Notes: generated from the letters alone by a model not told the origin. A stretch of 64,000 bases of DNA from AC-49 sp963766605 (GCA_963766605.1 CAVYAT010000005.1:620001-684000), one strand, 5' to 3'. Counted from the first letter of the stretch, positions 34,572 to 43,308 are shown. Program-made: numbers and translations.

Positions 34572-36239
34572 CTACGACGGCGGGATGCGCAGGTACGGCA
34601 GGGCGAACTGGGCGATCTTCTGGAACGCCGGCGCGGCGACCTGGCCGCCGAAGATCGATCCACCCTGCGGCTCGTCGACCATCACCGAGACCAGCAGCTT
34701 GGGATGGCTGGCCGGGGCGAAGCCGACGAACGAGGCGACGTAGGCCGAGTCGGAGTACTGCCCGGTGGCCGCGTCGACCTTGTTGGCGGTGCCGGTCTTG
34801 CCGGCCAGCTGGTAGCCGGGGATCGTCACCTCCGACGCGGTGCCGCCCGGCGCCAGCACGCCCTCGAGCATCTTGCGCAGCTCGGCCGCGACATGGCCCG
34901 AGATGACCCGGTGCCCGCGTGGCCGCGGCACGAGGCGGCCATTGATCCGGCGCACCATCTGCGGCGAGCGCAGGATGCCGCCGTTGGCGATCGCGGCGTA
35001 GGCACTGGCGATCTGGATCGGCGTGACCGATACGCCCTGCCCGATCGGGATGTTGCCGATCGACGAGCCCGACCACTTGCCCAGCGGCGGCACGATCCCC
35101 TGCTCCTCGCCGGGCAGGTCAACGCCAGTCGGTCGGCCGAAGCCGAAGCGCTTGATCCAGTCGCTCAAGCGTGCAGAGCCGAGCTTGCGGGCGATCGTGA
35201 TCGCGCCGATGTTCGAGGACTGCGACAGGATCTGCGACGTCGTCAGGGTCACCCACCCGCGGTCCTCGGCGTCATGGATCTGGCGGTCGGCGACCTGAAG
35301 GATCGGCGGCAGATTGAACGGCGTGTCGGGCGTGACGACGCCGTCGGTCAGCGCGGCGGCGACGGTGATCGCCTTGAACGTCGAGCCCGGCTCGTAGTCG
35401 AAGCCGGTCGCGCGGTCCTCGAGCGCCGACGCGGGCGCGCCCGCCGGGTTGTTGGCGTTCGTCGCCGGCCAGTTGGCGACCGCCAGCAGCTGGCCGCTGC
35501 GCGGGTCCATGACGATCGCGGTCGCGTCCTTCGGGCGGTACGTGGCGCCGACCTGCTGGAGCACCTGCTCGGCCTTGTCCTGGATCGGCGCGTCGATGTT
35601 GAGCTCGAGGCGCGAGCCGGCGATCGCCGGGCGTGGGTCGCTGACCTCGACCTGCTGGCCGGCCGCGTCGTTGACCGTGCGCTGGAGGCCGTCGCGGCCG
35701 GCGAGCAGCTTGTTGTCGTAGTACTCGAGGCCCGACAGGCCGACGCCGTCGACGCCGACCGTGCCCAGCACCTGCGAGGCCATCCACGAACGCGGGTAGA
35801 CGCGGCGCTGGCTGGCCGTCAGCGTGATCCCGGGCAGCTTCATCGCCCTGATCCTCGCCGCGCGGGCCGCGGTGACCCGGCGGGCGAGGTAGACGAAGCC
35901 GGTGTCGCGCCGCGCGAGCTTGGTCACGAGCGTGCCGACCGGGATGTTGAGCACGGTCGCGAGCTTCGGCGCCTCGGCGTCCGGATCGGGGATCAGATAC
36001 GGGTCGGCCGATATGTCGGCGGCCGGCTGGGAGACGGCGAGATCGGTGCCGTGGCGGTCCGTGATCGTGCCGCGGTGGGCGGGGATCGTGGCGACGGCGA
36101 CCTGCTGGGCCGCGGCGTCGCTGGACAGCTTCGAGCCGTTGACGATCGCCAGCCGCAGCGCCTGGGTGCAGGCGAGGCCGAGGAGAATGAGGAATCCGGC
36201 GAACAGGAGGCCGATGCGGCGGTCGACCAGGTCGGTCAT
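34572..36239 (-). CDS. ftsI: Peptidoglycan transpeptidase (class B PBP, FtsI/PBP3)
   Basis: The division-specific cross-linking enzyme. The 555-residue protein has one N-terminal membrane anchor (LLFAGFLILLGLACTQALRL), a dimerisation domain with HRGTITDRHGTDLAVS, and a penicillin-binding domain with the catalytic STFK at 286-289, SSN at 341-343 and KTGT at 481-484. There is no C-terminal PASTA domain. ATG 36239 follows the ftsL-like stop by 10 bases. Order and spacing place it in the standard dcw position. Confidence 0.95.
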   Translation of the reverse strand: MTDLVDRRIGLLFAGFLILLGLACTQALRLAIVNGSKLSSDAAAQQVAVATIPAHRGTITDRHGTDLAVSQPAADISADPYLIPDPDAEAPKLATVLNIPVGTLVTKLARRDTGFVYLARRVTAARAARIRAMKLPGITLTASQRRVYPRSWMASQVLGTVGVDGVGLSGLEYYDNKLLAGRDGLQRTVNDAAGQQVEVSDPRPAIAGSRLELNIDAPIQDKAEQVLQQVGATYRPKDATAIVMDPRSGQLLAVANWPATNANNPAGAPASALEDRATGFDYEPGSTFKAITVAAALTDGVVTPDTPFNLPPILQVADRQIHDAEDRGWVTLTTSQILSQSSNIGAITIARKLGSARLSDWIKRFGFGRPTGVDLPGEEQGIVPPLGKWSGSSIGNIPIGQGVSVTPIQIASAYAAIANGGILRSPQMVRRINGRLVPRPRGHRVISGHVAAELRKMLEGVLAPGGTASEVTIPGYQLAGKTGTANKVDAATGQYSDSAYVASFVGFAPASHPKLLVSVMVDEPQGGSIFGGQVAAPAFQKIAQFALPYLRIPPS

Positions 36240-36249
36240 CTGGTAGGTC

Positions 36250-37101
36250 CTACGGCCCTGCCGATACGCCTCCGCTGCCGGTCGTCACGGCGGCGGACAC
36301 GGGGGTCTGGGTCGGCACGGGCGTACTGGTGACCGGCGCTGCGGTCGCGGCGACGGGCGCCGGGGGCGGCGCGGCGGTGGTCGTCGGGGTCGCGGTCGGA
36401 GCGACGGTCGCGGTCGGAGCGGCGGTCGGGGTCGCGCCGGTCGCGGCCGCAGCCGTCGCGGTGTCGGTGGCGGTCGCCTGCGTCGCCACGGCAGCGACCG
36501 CCGCGGCCGCGGTGTCGGCGGTCGGCGCGATCGCGGCCGGCGTCGCGCCCGAGATCTGGGGCCCGAGCGTCGGGACCGGCGGCGCCAGCGCCGCGTTGGC
36601 GGCCGCGTTGCGCTGCTCGGCGGCCGGGTCGGGTGGCACGATCGCGTGAGCGCCGCGCGCGGCGTCCGAGCGGCCGACGGTCACGTAGGAGGACCACATC
36701 GCCGGCGGCATGACCATCCCCTCGCGCGCCGCGACGTCCTGGATCCGCCCGCCGGCGGCGTCCTGGGCGATCTGGCCCTGGAGGACCGTGTTGCTCGCCT
36801 CCAGCGACTGCTGCGCGCGGACCGCGCGCGTGATCGTCTGGTTCATGCTCAGCAGCGAGACCTGGAGATAGACGATGCCGATCAGCGCCGTGGCGACAAT
36901 CGCGATCCAGCCGCGACCGCGGATCAGGCGGTCGAGCCCGATCACCCAGCGGCGGCGACGGTGCCGCGACGCGGAGACGGCCCGCGGCGGGGCCTGGTCT
37001 CGCCCTTGGGCAGGACGAGCGGGACCAGAGACCCGCCGCGGTGCATGAGGCGCCAGCGGCCGGGGTAGCGCCCCCGCGCTGTTGGCCACCGGCGGCGTCA
37101 T
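36250..37101 (-). CDS. FtsL-like divisome protein with long Ala/Thr/Pro tail
   Basis: A 283-residue bitopic protein: a basic Pro/Arg-rich cytoplasmic N-terminus (1-60), one membrane segment at about 64-82 (GWIAIVATALIGIVYLQVSL), a coiled-coil-like stretch (QQSLEASNTVLQGQIAQDA) ending in VAAREGMVMPPA, and then from about residue 150 a low-complexity Ala/Thr/Pro/Val tail. The first part fits FtsL in size, topology and the REGM-type ending, and the gene lies between rsmH and ftsI as ftsL does. The long extracytoplasmic tail is not usual for FtsL. ATG 37101 overlaps the rsmH stop as ATGA. Confidence 0.75.
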   Translation of the reverse strand: MTPPVANSAGALPRPLAPHAPRRVSGPARPAQGRDQAPPRAVSASRHRRRRWVIGLDRLIRGRGWIAIVATALIGIVYLQVSLLSMNQTITRAVRAQQSLEASNTVLQGQIAQDAAGGRIQDVAAREGMVMPPAMWSSYVTVGRSDAARGAHAIVPPDPAAEQRNAAANAALAPPVPTLGPQISGATPAAIAPTADTAAAAVAAVATQATATDTATAAAATGATPTAAPTATVAPTATPTTTAAPPPAPVAATAAPVTSTPVPTQTPVSAAVTTGSGGVSAGP

Positions 37102-38032
37102 GCGATCTTGCGTGCCGCGCGTAGGCGCGCGGATGCGGATCGAGGGTTGTCGGCGACCTCGCCGGGGGTCGGGGCGACGGCGCGGCGCGAGAGCAGTTCG
37201 GCCTCGGGGCTGCGACCGCAGCCGCAGACCGGCAGATCCGGTGGGCAGATACATCCACGCGCGCGGCCCGCGAGGAAGCGCTTCACGCGTCGATCTTCGC
37301 CCGAGTGAAACGAAATCCCTGCAAATCGGCCCCCTAGCGGAGCACGTCCCACGCCAGCGGCAAGGCCATGTCGAGCTGGGCGAGCTCGTCGTTGACAGCG
37401 ATCCGGATCGCCTGGAAGCTGCGCTTGGCCGGGTGCCCGCCGCCGAACCGCGCCGGAGCGGGGATCGCGGCGCTGATCGCGTCGACGAGGTCGGTGGTGG
37501 TCTCCAGCGGCCGCTGGCCGCGGATGCGCACGATCGCGCGGGCGATCTGGTTGGCGTAGCGCTCGTCGCCGAAGTCGCGCAGGGCGCGCGCGATCTGACG
37601 CTGGTCCCACTCGTTGACCAGCTCGCGGGCGCTGAAGTCCTGGGTCGGGTCCATGCGCATGTCCAGCGGCGCGTCGTAGGAGTACGAGAAGCCGCGCTCG
37701 CGCGTGTCGACCTGCATCGACGACATCCCGAGGTCGAGGTAGACGGCGTCGGCGCGGACGCCCTCGTCACGTAGCGCGCTCAGCCCGTCGGCGAACGACG
37801 CGTGCAGGAAGCGCGTGTGGCACGGCAGCTCGGCTGCGAGCTCGTCGAAGTGCTGCTCGGCGACGGGGTCGCGGTCGATCGCGATCAGCGTTCCGGTCGA
37901 CCCGATCCGCTCGGCAAGCAGCCGGGCGTGGCCGCCGGCGCCGAACGTGCAGTCGACCACCAGCTCGCCCGCGGACGGATCGAGCAGCTCGATCAGCTCG
38001 CCGGCCAGGACCGGGACGTGGACGGAGGTCAT
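37098..38032 (-). pseudogene. rsmH: 16S rRNA (cytosine1402-N4)-methyltransferase gene interrupted by a one-base frameshift
   Basis: The N-terminal part (from ATG 38032) reads TSVHVPVLAGELIELL, DCTFGAGGHARLL, YLDLGMSSMQVD and ends at TAG 37334-37336 after ALPLAWDVLR. The C-terminal part continues in a different frame with GGRFAGISFHSGEDRRVKRF, CICPPDLPVCGCGR and NPRSASARLRAARK. The two parts together are 935 bases; one added base near 37337 would give 311 codons, the family length, with no residue missing. A true frameshift mutation or a sequencing/assembly error could explain this; a -1 ribosomal shift at the site has no canonical slippery heptamer. Downstream it overlaps the ftsL-like start by four bases. 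Confidence 0.9.
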
Positions 38033-38033
38033 G

Positions 38034-38468
38034 TCAAGCAGGATGGCCAAGTGCGGAAACGATCTCGTTGACGTCGTCGGTCAGCGCGGCGTTGAACGCG
38101 GCCCACGCAGCGCGATCCCAGACCTGGAGGTGGTCGCCGGCGCCGATCACCGTGACCTCCTTGTCGAGCGTCGCGTGCTCGCCGAGGAAGCTCGGGACCA
38201 TCACGCGGCCCGCTGCGTCGAGCTCGGTCGGCAGCGAGTTGGCCGAGAAGTAGGTCCCGAGCTTGCGGCGCTCGGTCGACAGCGGGTGAAATGACTCCAG
38301 GGCGGCGGTCTTGAAGCTCTCGTACCCGTCGGGCGTCCAGACACCCACGCAGGCGTCCAGGCCCTTGGCCAGAACCACACCGGAGGCGAGCGCCGTCCGG
38401 TACCGCGCCGGGACCGTGAGACGGTTCTTGGCGTCGAGTGTGTAGTCGGCGGTGCCTTCGAAGGCCAT
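38034..38468 (-). CDS. mraZ: Transcriptional regulator MraZ
   Basis: The first gene of the dcw cluster; binds repeats upstream of itself and regulates the operon. The 144-residue protein has two SpoVT-AbrB-like halves: GTADYTLDAKNRLTVPARYR and later TELDAAGRVMVPSFLGEHA, each with the conserved D-x-x-x-R-x-x-x-P. ATG 38468 is placed by the conserved N-terminus. The stop is one base before the rsmH start. Tandem GTGGG boxes with 10-base spacing lie about 85-100 bases upstream. Confidence 0.94.
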   Translation of the reverse strand: MAFEGTADYTLDAKNRLTVPARYRTALASGVVLAKGLDACVGVWTPDGYESFKTAALESFHPLSTERRKLGTYFSANSLPTELDAAGRVMVPSFLGEHATLDKEVTVIGAGDHLQVWDRAAWAAFNAALTDDVNEIVSALGHPA

Positions 38469-38474
38469 GGGATT

Positions 38475-38867
38475 CAGTCGCGACGGGAGTTTCGGGCCGA
38501 GGTGGAGGAGTGGGAGGAGCCCCTCCACCCCGGTCCGGTATCGGCTTTCTATCCCACTTCCCCCCACAACGCAACACTTCATGCACATTTTTTCCCACGA
38601 CGCTCCCCGGCGCTCCACTTCGCCGCCGGAAAACCCCTGCGTTCGCGGCTGGATCGGGCCGTCCGGCGGCCGCGCGCCGCGGTGCAATCGGCGCTGCAGG
38701 CGCCGGCGACGGGCGCGATCGTGCACCCACCGCGGCGATCCATCCGCTGTCTGTGCTGCAAATGCCCGGCTCGTGGGCGCCTGTGCTCGTACTACGATTC
38801 AGGGGCCCGCCGCGTTGCCGTCGCGCGCCCGCCCATCACGCCGCCCACGTCAAGGAGAGATCCACCC
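38475..38867. other. Divergent intergenic region between mraZ and the DUF3352-like gene
   Basis: About 400 bases without a convincing gene. Its left part holds the mraZ promoter and GTGGG boxes. The right part leads into the plus-strand lipoprotein gene, with AAGGAGA at 38852-38858 just before its GTG start; a TAC-GAT-like -10 near 38790 is only suggestive. Open frames through the region lack homology or a fitting composition. Confidence 0.5.
38546..38574 (-). promoter_or_regulatory. Predicted mraZ/dcw promoter with MraZ-type boxes
   Basis: On the minus strand TTGCGT (38574-38569) and TAGAAA (38551-38546) are separated by 17 bases. Inside the spacer two GTGGG motifs occur exactly 10 bases apart (plus-strand CCCAC at 38553-38557 and 38563-38567), the arrangement known for MraZ operators in other bacteria. 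A third GTGGG is at 38594-38598. Binding between -35 and -10 would repress. The promoter hexamers are weak, the box arrangement is good. Confidence 0.6.
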
Positions 38868-40496
38868 GTGACCACTGCCCGCAGTCGTCGTATCCTCGCG
38901 CTCGTCCTCGCTGCGATCGCCGTCATCGCGCTCGCCGCGTGCGGCTCGTCGAAGAAGTCGAGCTCCGGCGGAGCGAACGCCGACCCGGCGGCCATCGTCC
39001 CGGCGAGTGCCACGATCTACGTCGAGGCGGACATCGACCCGTCGGCGAACCAGAAGGCGGCGTTCAACTCGCTGTCGCAGAACGTCCTCGGCATCCCGAA
39101 TCCGGGCGACCGGATCGTCGCGGCGATCGACAAGGGCGCCAAGAAGGACGGCGTCACCTTCGAGAAGGACATCAAGCCGTGGCTCGGCGGCAAGGCGGCG
39201 ATCGCGATCACCAAGCTCGCGCCCAGCTCGAGCGCGTCGCTGTACGCCGCGGTCATCGACACCACCGATCCCGACAAGGCAATGGCGGCGATCACCAAGG
39301 GCCAGAAGGTCAACAAGGGCACGATCAACGGCGTTGACTACGTCGCCACGAGCGACGGCACGTACGCCGGCACGATCGACGACTACCTGATCGTCGGCCC
39401 GCGCGCCGGGTTCGCGTCGTTCATCGCCGGTCAGAAGGGCGACAAGCTCGCCGACAACGCGACGTTCAAGGAGGCCCGCGCGAAGGCGCCGGCCGACCGG
39501 CTCGGCTACCTGTACGTCGACTTCGACTCGCTGCTCAGCTACGCGGCGTCGACGCAGGCATCGCTGGCGTCGCAGGTCGGGACGTTCAAGGGCCTGTTCG
39601 GCAACATCAAGGCGATCAGCGCGTCGCTCGTCGCGTCGCCGACGTCGGTCGAGATCGACGCGTCGGTCGTCGGCCTCAACAGCTCCGGCTCGACCGGCGT
39701 GTCGGCGATCCCGTTGGGCAAGGCGCCCGGGAAGGCGTGGGCGGCGATCTCGATCCGCAACGTCGGCCCGACGCTGACCAAGGAGCTCGGAGCGCTCGGC
39801 AAGATCGGAGCCTCGAGCAGCGGCCAGAACTTCGATCAGATCCTGGCCCAGCTGAAGGTCGCGACGGGCCTCGACGTGCAGCAGGACCTGCTGTCGTGGA
39901 TCGGCGACACCGGCGCATTCGTCGAGGGCGATTCGCTGGCCGACCTCAGCGGCGCGGTCGTCATCGACTCGACCGACCCGGCGAAGTCGCAGGCGGCGAT
40001 CGGCAAGATCTCCAACCTGCTGGCCCAGCTCGGGCGCACGGCGGGCAAGCTCGACGTTCCGGGCGGGACCGGCATCGAGATCGCCACAACGGCCAACGGC
40101 CCAAAGGTCCAGCTCGCCGCCGTCGGCTCGAGGTTCTACATCGCGTTCGGACCCGACGGGCTCAAGGACGCGATGAACCCGGGCACGACGCTCGACTCGA
40201 CGGCGAACTACAACGCGGCCGTCGCATCGCTCAAGGGCACCGAGCCCAAGGCCTACGTCGACCTGCAGACGGTGTTCACGTTCGTCGACGCGTTCGCCGG
40301 TGGCAACGCCCAGTACGAGAAGGTCAAGCCGTACCTCGACAGCTTCACCTCCGTGATCGCGGGCTACAGCAACGGCACGGCGAAGATCGTGCTCAACGTC
40401 AAGCCATCGGGCAGCTCGACGAGCACGAGCCCGACGCCGACGACGGCCACCGAGCCGACGGCGACGGCCGCGTCTGACGCGAGCACGGGCAACTGA
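38868..40496 (+). CDS. DUF3352-like lipoprotein
   Basis: A 542-residue protein starting at GTG 38868 with AAGGAGA ten bases upstream. The signal peptide ends in a lipobox, ALAACGSS, so it is likely an outer-face membrane lipoprotein. The mature protein follows the DUF3352 layout: VPASATIYVEADI at the start, repeated ADRLGYLYVDFDSLLSY, DLLSWIGDTGAFVEGD and KAYVDLQTVFTFVDAF blocks that resemble a duplicated beta-alpha fold, and a Ser/Thr/Pro tail of about 35 residues. The function of DUF3352 is not known to me. It is convergent with the tad genes. Confidence 0.75.
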   Translation: MTTARSRRILALVLAAIAVIALAACGSSKKSSSGGANADPAAIVPASATIYVEADIDPSANQKAAFNSLSQNVLGIPNPGDRIVAAIDKGAKKDGVTFEKDIKPWLGGKAAIAITKLAPSSSASLYAAVIDTTDPDKAMAAITKGQKVNKGTINGVDYVATSDGTYAGTIDDYLIVGPRAGFASFIAGQKGDKLADNATFKEARAKAPADRLGYLYVDFDSLLSYAASTQASLASQVGTFKGLFGNIKAISASLVASPTSVEIDASVVGLNSSGSTGVSAIPLGKAPGKAWAAISIRNVGPTLTKELGALGKIGASSSGQNFDQILAQLKVATGLDVQQDLLSWIGDTGAFVEGDSLADLSGAVVIDSTDPAKSQAAIGKISNLLAQLGRTAGKLDVPGGTGIEIATTANGPKVQLAAVGSRFYIAFGPDGLKDAMNPGTTLDSTANYNAAVASLKGTEPKAYVDLQTVFTFVDAFAGGNAQYEKVKPYLDSFTSVIAGYSNGTAKIVLNVKPSGSSTSTSPTPTTATEPTATAASDASTGN

Positions 40497-40511
40497 TCGT
40501 TTCGTGGCGCA

Positions 40512-40552
40512 CGGCGCTCGTCACCGGGACGTGAGCCCGGCGACGAGCGCCG
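40512..40552. terminator. Strong bidirectional hairpin between the lipoprotein gene and tadC
   Basis: CGGCGCTCGTC (40512-40522) pairs perfectly with GACGAGCGCCG (40542-40552), and CCGGG/CCCGG extends the stem inside, separated only by one A-C mismatch. It lies 15 bases after the lipoprotein stop and covers the last codons of tadC. No T-run follows in either direction, so it may stabilise 3' ends or block convergent transcription rather than act as a simple intrinsic terminator. Confidence 0.5.
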
Positions 40553-41357
40553 CCGCGACGAGTGCCATCACGCCGGGCACGAGCAGCAGCGCCACCGCGA
40601 GCTGGATCTTCGGCCCCGCCCGAGCGGCGCTGTCGCGCAGCGCCTGCGCGCGCTGTGCCCGGGCCGCGGTCGCAAGCGCGCGCAGCGCCGGCGCCAGCGG
40701 CCCGCCGTGGCGCGCGCTGCGCTGGACGGCGGCGACGAGCGCCGCGATGCCCTCGCCCGGGCAGCGGGCGCGCAGCGCCTGCAGCGCGTGAGCCTGCGGG
40801 ACGCCGAGCTCGATCTCGGCGGCCGTGCGGCGCAGCTCGCCGGCCAGCAGCCCACGGCGGTGGCGACCGACCTCGCCCAGGGCGCGGGCGGGCGACAGGC
40901 CGGCTTCGACGGCGACCCGCAGCAGGTCGAGCACGTCGGGCAGCTCGCGCGCGACGAGCGCGCTGCGCGAGCGCGCCAGCCGTCGCAGCCACACATCGGG
41001 GACCAGGAACGCGCCGACCGGCGCAGCGAGGACCAGCACGACGGCGAGGCGCGGCGGAACCTCGGCGGCAAGCCACAGCGCCGGCGCGAGCGCTGCGGCA
41101 GCGGCGCCCGCCTTGGCGGCCATCAGGTCGGCCGGGCCCATGTTCAGCGGCCGCCCCGCGGCGTCGAGCAGCGCCGTCGCGCGCCGCGGCGCGGTCGGCG
41201 CACCGAGCCGGCGGCCGAGCGCCGCGAGGCGGGTGACCCAGCGGCCGCGGCGCCGGGCCTGCGCCGCGGTCCGCCCGCTGCCCCGCGGCAGCGCATCGCC
41301 CACGGCCGCGATGACGCACGCGACGGCCGTGCCCGCCAGCGCCGCGCCCGCCGTCAT
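40521..41357 (-). CDS. tadC: Tad pilus assembly protein, TadC-like (type II secretion F domain)
   Basis: One of two paired inner-membrane platform proteins of the Flp/Tad pilus machine. The 278-residue protein has N-terminal membrane helices, then the T2SF domain core ARELPDVLDLLRVAVEAGLSP followed by ALGEV and AALVAAVQRSARHGGPLAPAL, and two C-terminal helices. It overlaps tadB by four bases. The symbol is by homology and order (TadA-TadB-TadC). No pilin or prepilin peptidase gene is adjacent. Confidence 0.8.
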   Translation of the reverse strand: MTAGAALAGTAVACVIAAVGDALPRGSGRTAAQARRRGRWVTRLAALGRRLGAPTAPRRATALLDAAGRPLNMGPADLMAAKAGAAAAALAPALWLAAEVPPRLAVVLVLAAPVGAFLVPDVWLRRLARSRSALVARELPDVLDLLRVAVEAGLSPARALGEVGRHRRGLLAGELRRTAAEIELGVPQAHALQALRARCPGEGIAALVAAVQRSARHGGPLAPALRALATAARAQRAQALRDSAARAGPKIQLAVALLLVPGVMALVAAALVAGLTSR

Positions 41358-42202
41358 CCGCCGACCCGGCCCGCGATCCGATGGATGGCCAGCAGTCCCG
41401 CGGCGATCAGGACCAGCGCCAGGCCGACCAGCACGACCGCCAGCGGCTTGGCGACCACCTGGCCGACGAGCTGCGGTTTGGCGGCGATCACCAGCACCGC
41501 GGCGAATGCCGGCAGCGCGGCGACGATCAGCCCGGTGAAGCGCGCCTGTGCCATCGCACCGCGCGCGTCGGCCTCAGCGCGCTGCTGATCCTCGAGCGTC
41601 GTCGCGAGGTCGCGCAGCAACCGCGCGAGGTCGCCGCCCGCGCGGCGCTGGAGGCCGATCGCCGCGACCATCGTGTCCCAGGCGGGATGGGCCGCCCCGC
41701 GGCGCAGCGTCTCGAACACCGTGTCGGTCCTCTCCCCCAGCGCCAGCGCCGCCGCGGCCGTCCGCAGCTGCGCACCTGCCGCGCCCTCGACGCATCGCGC
41801 AGCTTCGTCGATCGCGCCGCGCAGCGAGTGGCCACCGGCCAGCGCGTCGCCGAGCGCGCGAGCAGTCGGCGGGGCGCCGGCGACCATCGCCGCGCGCCAG
41901 CGCCGGCGGCGCGAACGAACGGCGAGCTGGGCTGCCCACGGGCCGGCGGCCGCCAACGCGCAGCCCGCGAGCGGACCGGCGAGCAGCCAGCCCGCGGCGA
42001 GCAGGACGACGGCGCCGAGCAGCGCCAGGCGCCGGTGCTCGGGCGCGGTCGGCTCGCGACCGTCGCCGGCCGCCCGCAACGGCCGCAGCAGCTGCACGGC
42101 GCGGACGGTCAGCTGAGCCTCCTCGGCCGCCACGATCGCGTCCCAGCCGCCGGCCACGCCGAGCGCGGCGGCGAGCGCGGCGAGCGGCGCGGCCGGGCTC
42201 AC
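41354..42202 (-). CDS. tadB: Tad pilus assembly protein, TadB-like (type II secretion F domain)
   Basis: The other platform protein. The 282-residue product has N-terminal hydrophobic segments (LALLGAVVLLAAGWLLAG), the T2SF core APPTARALGDALAGGHSLRGA and DTMVAAIGLQRRAGGDLARLL, then two membrane helices at the C-terminus (FTGLIVAALPAFAAVLVIA and VVLVGLALVLIAAGLLAI). It starts four bases inside the tadA end and ends over the tadC start. Arrangement matches tadABC operons. Confidence 0.82.
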   Translation of the reverse strand: MSPAAPLAALAAALGVAGGWDAIVAAEEAQLTVRAVQLLRPLRAAGDGREPTAPEHRRLALLGAVVLLAAGWLLAGPLAGCALAAAGPWAAQLAVRSRRRRWRAAMVAGAPPTARALGDALAGGHSLRGAIDEAARCVEGAAGAQLRTAAAALALGERTDTVFETLRRGAAHPAWDTMVAAIGLQRRAGGDLARLLRDLATTLEDQQRAEADARGAMAQARFTGLIVAALPAFAAVLVIAAKPQLVGQVVAKPLAVVLVGLALVLIAAGLLAIHRIAGRVGG

Positions 42203-43308
42203 GGCGCGGCGTACACCTCGCGTGTCGCGGGCCCGCCGGCGACGCGCACGACCTCGCTGACCGACATGACCCGCCGGCTGCCGTCGGGTTGACGCTGCTG
42301 ATGGACGACGAGGTCGATCGCGTCGGCGACCTGCTCGCGCACCGCGGCGTGCGGCAGCCCGACGTCCGCCATCAGCGCCAGCGTCTCGACGCGGCGCAGG
42401 GCCTCGTCGGCGCTCCCGGCGTGGACCGTGCTGAGGCTGCCGTCATGGCCGGTCGACATCGCCCCGAGCATGTCCAGAGCCTCCGGGCCGCGGACCTCGC
42501 CGACCACGATGCGGTCGGGGCGCATCCGCAGCGCGTTGCGCACGAGGCGCCGGATCGTCACCTCGCCGCGGCCCTCGACGCTCGGCGGGCGCGCCTCGAG
42601 ACGTACGACATGGCGCTGCTGGAGGCGCAGCTCGGCGACGTCCTCGATCGTCACGATCCGCTCGCCGTCGCCGATGAACGACGACAGCGCGTTGAGCGTC
42701 GTCGTCTTCCCCGAGCCGGTGCCGCCGCTGACGAGGATGTTGGCGCGGCGGGCGACGGCGGCCCCCAGCAGCGTGACCAGCTCGTGGGTCCACGTTGCGT
42801 TGGCGACCAGATCGGAGGCGGTGAAGCCGCGTGGGCGAAAGCGCCGGATGGTCAGCGACGGTCCGTCGAGCGCCAGCGGCGCGATCACGACATTGACGCG
42901 CGAGCCGTCGGGCAGCCGCGCGTCACACAGCGGCTCGGACTCGTCGACGCGGCGCCCGAGCGGCGCGAGAATCCGCTCGATCGCGTGCAGCAGCTCGGCC
43001 TCGTCGCCGAATGCCGCGTCGGTCGCCTCCAGCCGGCCGCCGCGCTCGACCCATACGCGGCCCGGCCCGCAGACCATGATCTCGTCGACCGCCGGGTCGG
43101 CCAGCAGCGGCTCGAGCGGGCCCAGCCCGAACGACCGCCGCGCCACGCGCGCCGCCAGCTCGGCCCGGGTCGCCTCGTCGAGCACCGCGGCCTCACGCGC
43201 GACGAGCATGTCGATCCGCTCGCGCAGATCGCCCTCCGCGCCGGCGTCGGCGACCAGGCGCTCGCGCAGGATCCCGGCGAGATCGTCGAGCGGATCGGCG
43301 GCGGCCAC
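42199..43308 (-). CDS. tadA: Tad pilus motor ATPase, TadA/CpaF family
   Basis: A secretion-superfamily hexameric ATPase driving Flp pilus assembly. The 369-residue protein has FGLGPLEPLLADPAVDEIMV typical of CpaF, the Walker A loop LVSGGTGSGKTTTLNAL, the Asp box TIEDVAELRL, and Walker B RPDRIVVGEVRGPEALDML, with the His box STGHDGSLSTVHA. GTG 43308 puts the start at the family N-terminus; the larger open frame runs into the neighbouring dehydrogenase gene. No CpaE/TadZ gene is adjacent. Confidence 0.93.
   Translation of the reverse strand: MAAADPLDDLAGILRERLVADAGAEGDLRERIDMLVAREAAVLDEATRAELAARVARRSFGLGPLEPLLADPAVDEIMVCGPGRVWVERGGRLEATDAAFGDEAELLHAIERILAPLGRRVDESEPLCDARLPDGSRVNVVIAPLALDGPSLTIRRFRPRGFTASDLVANATWTHELVTLLGAAVARRANILVSGGTGSGKTTTLNALSSFIGDGERIVTIEDVAELRLQQRHVVRLEARPPSVEGRGEVTIRRLVRNALRMRPDRIVVGEVRGPEALDMLGAMSTGHDGSLSTVHAGSADEALRRVETLALMADVGLPHAAVREQVADAIDLVVHQQRQPDGSRRVMSVSEVVRVAGGPATREVYAAP

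Noticed and set aside
36310..36660. Tandem repeat or CRISPR-like array in the GCN/ACN-rich region
   Set aside because: The repeats are irregular, continue the reading frame of the FtsL-like protein and lack spacers of constant length.
37334..37345. Programmed ribosomal frameshift in rsmH
   Set aside because: No X-XXY-YYZ slippery heptamer or clear downstream pseudoknot is visible; a mutation or sequence error is simpler, though not proven.
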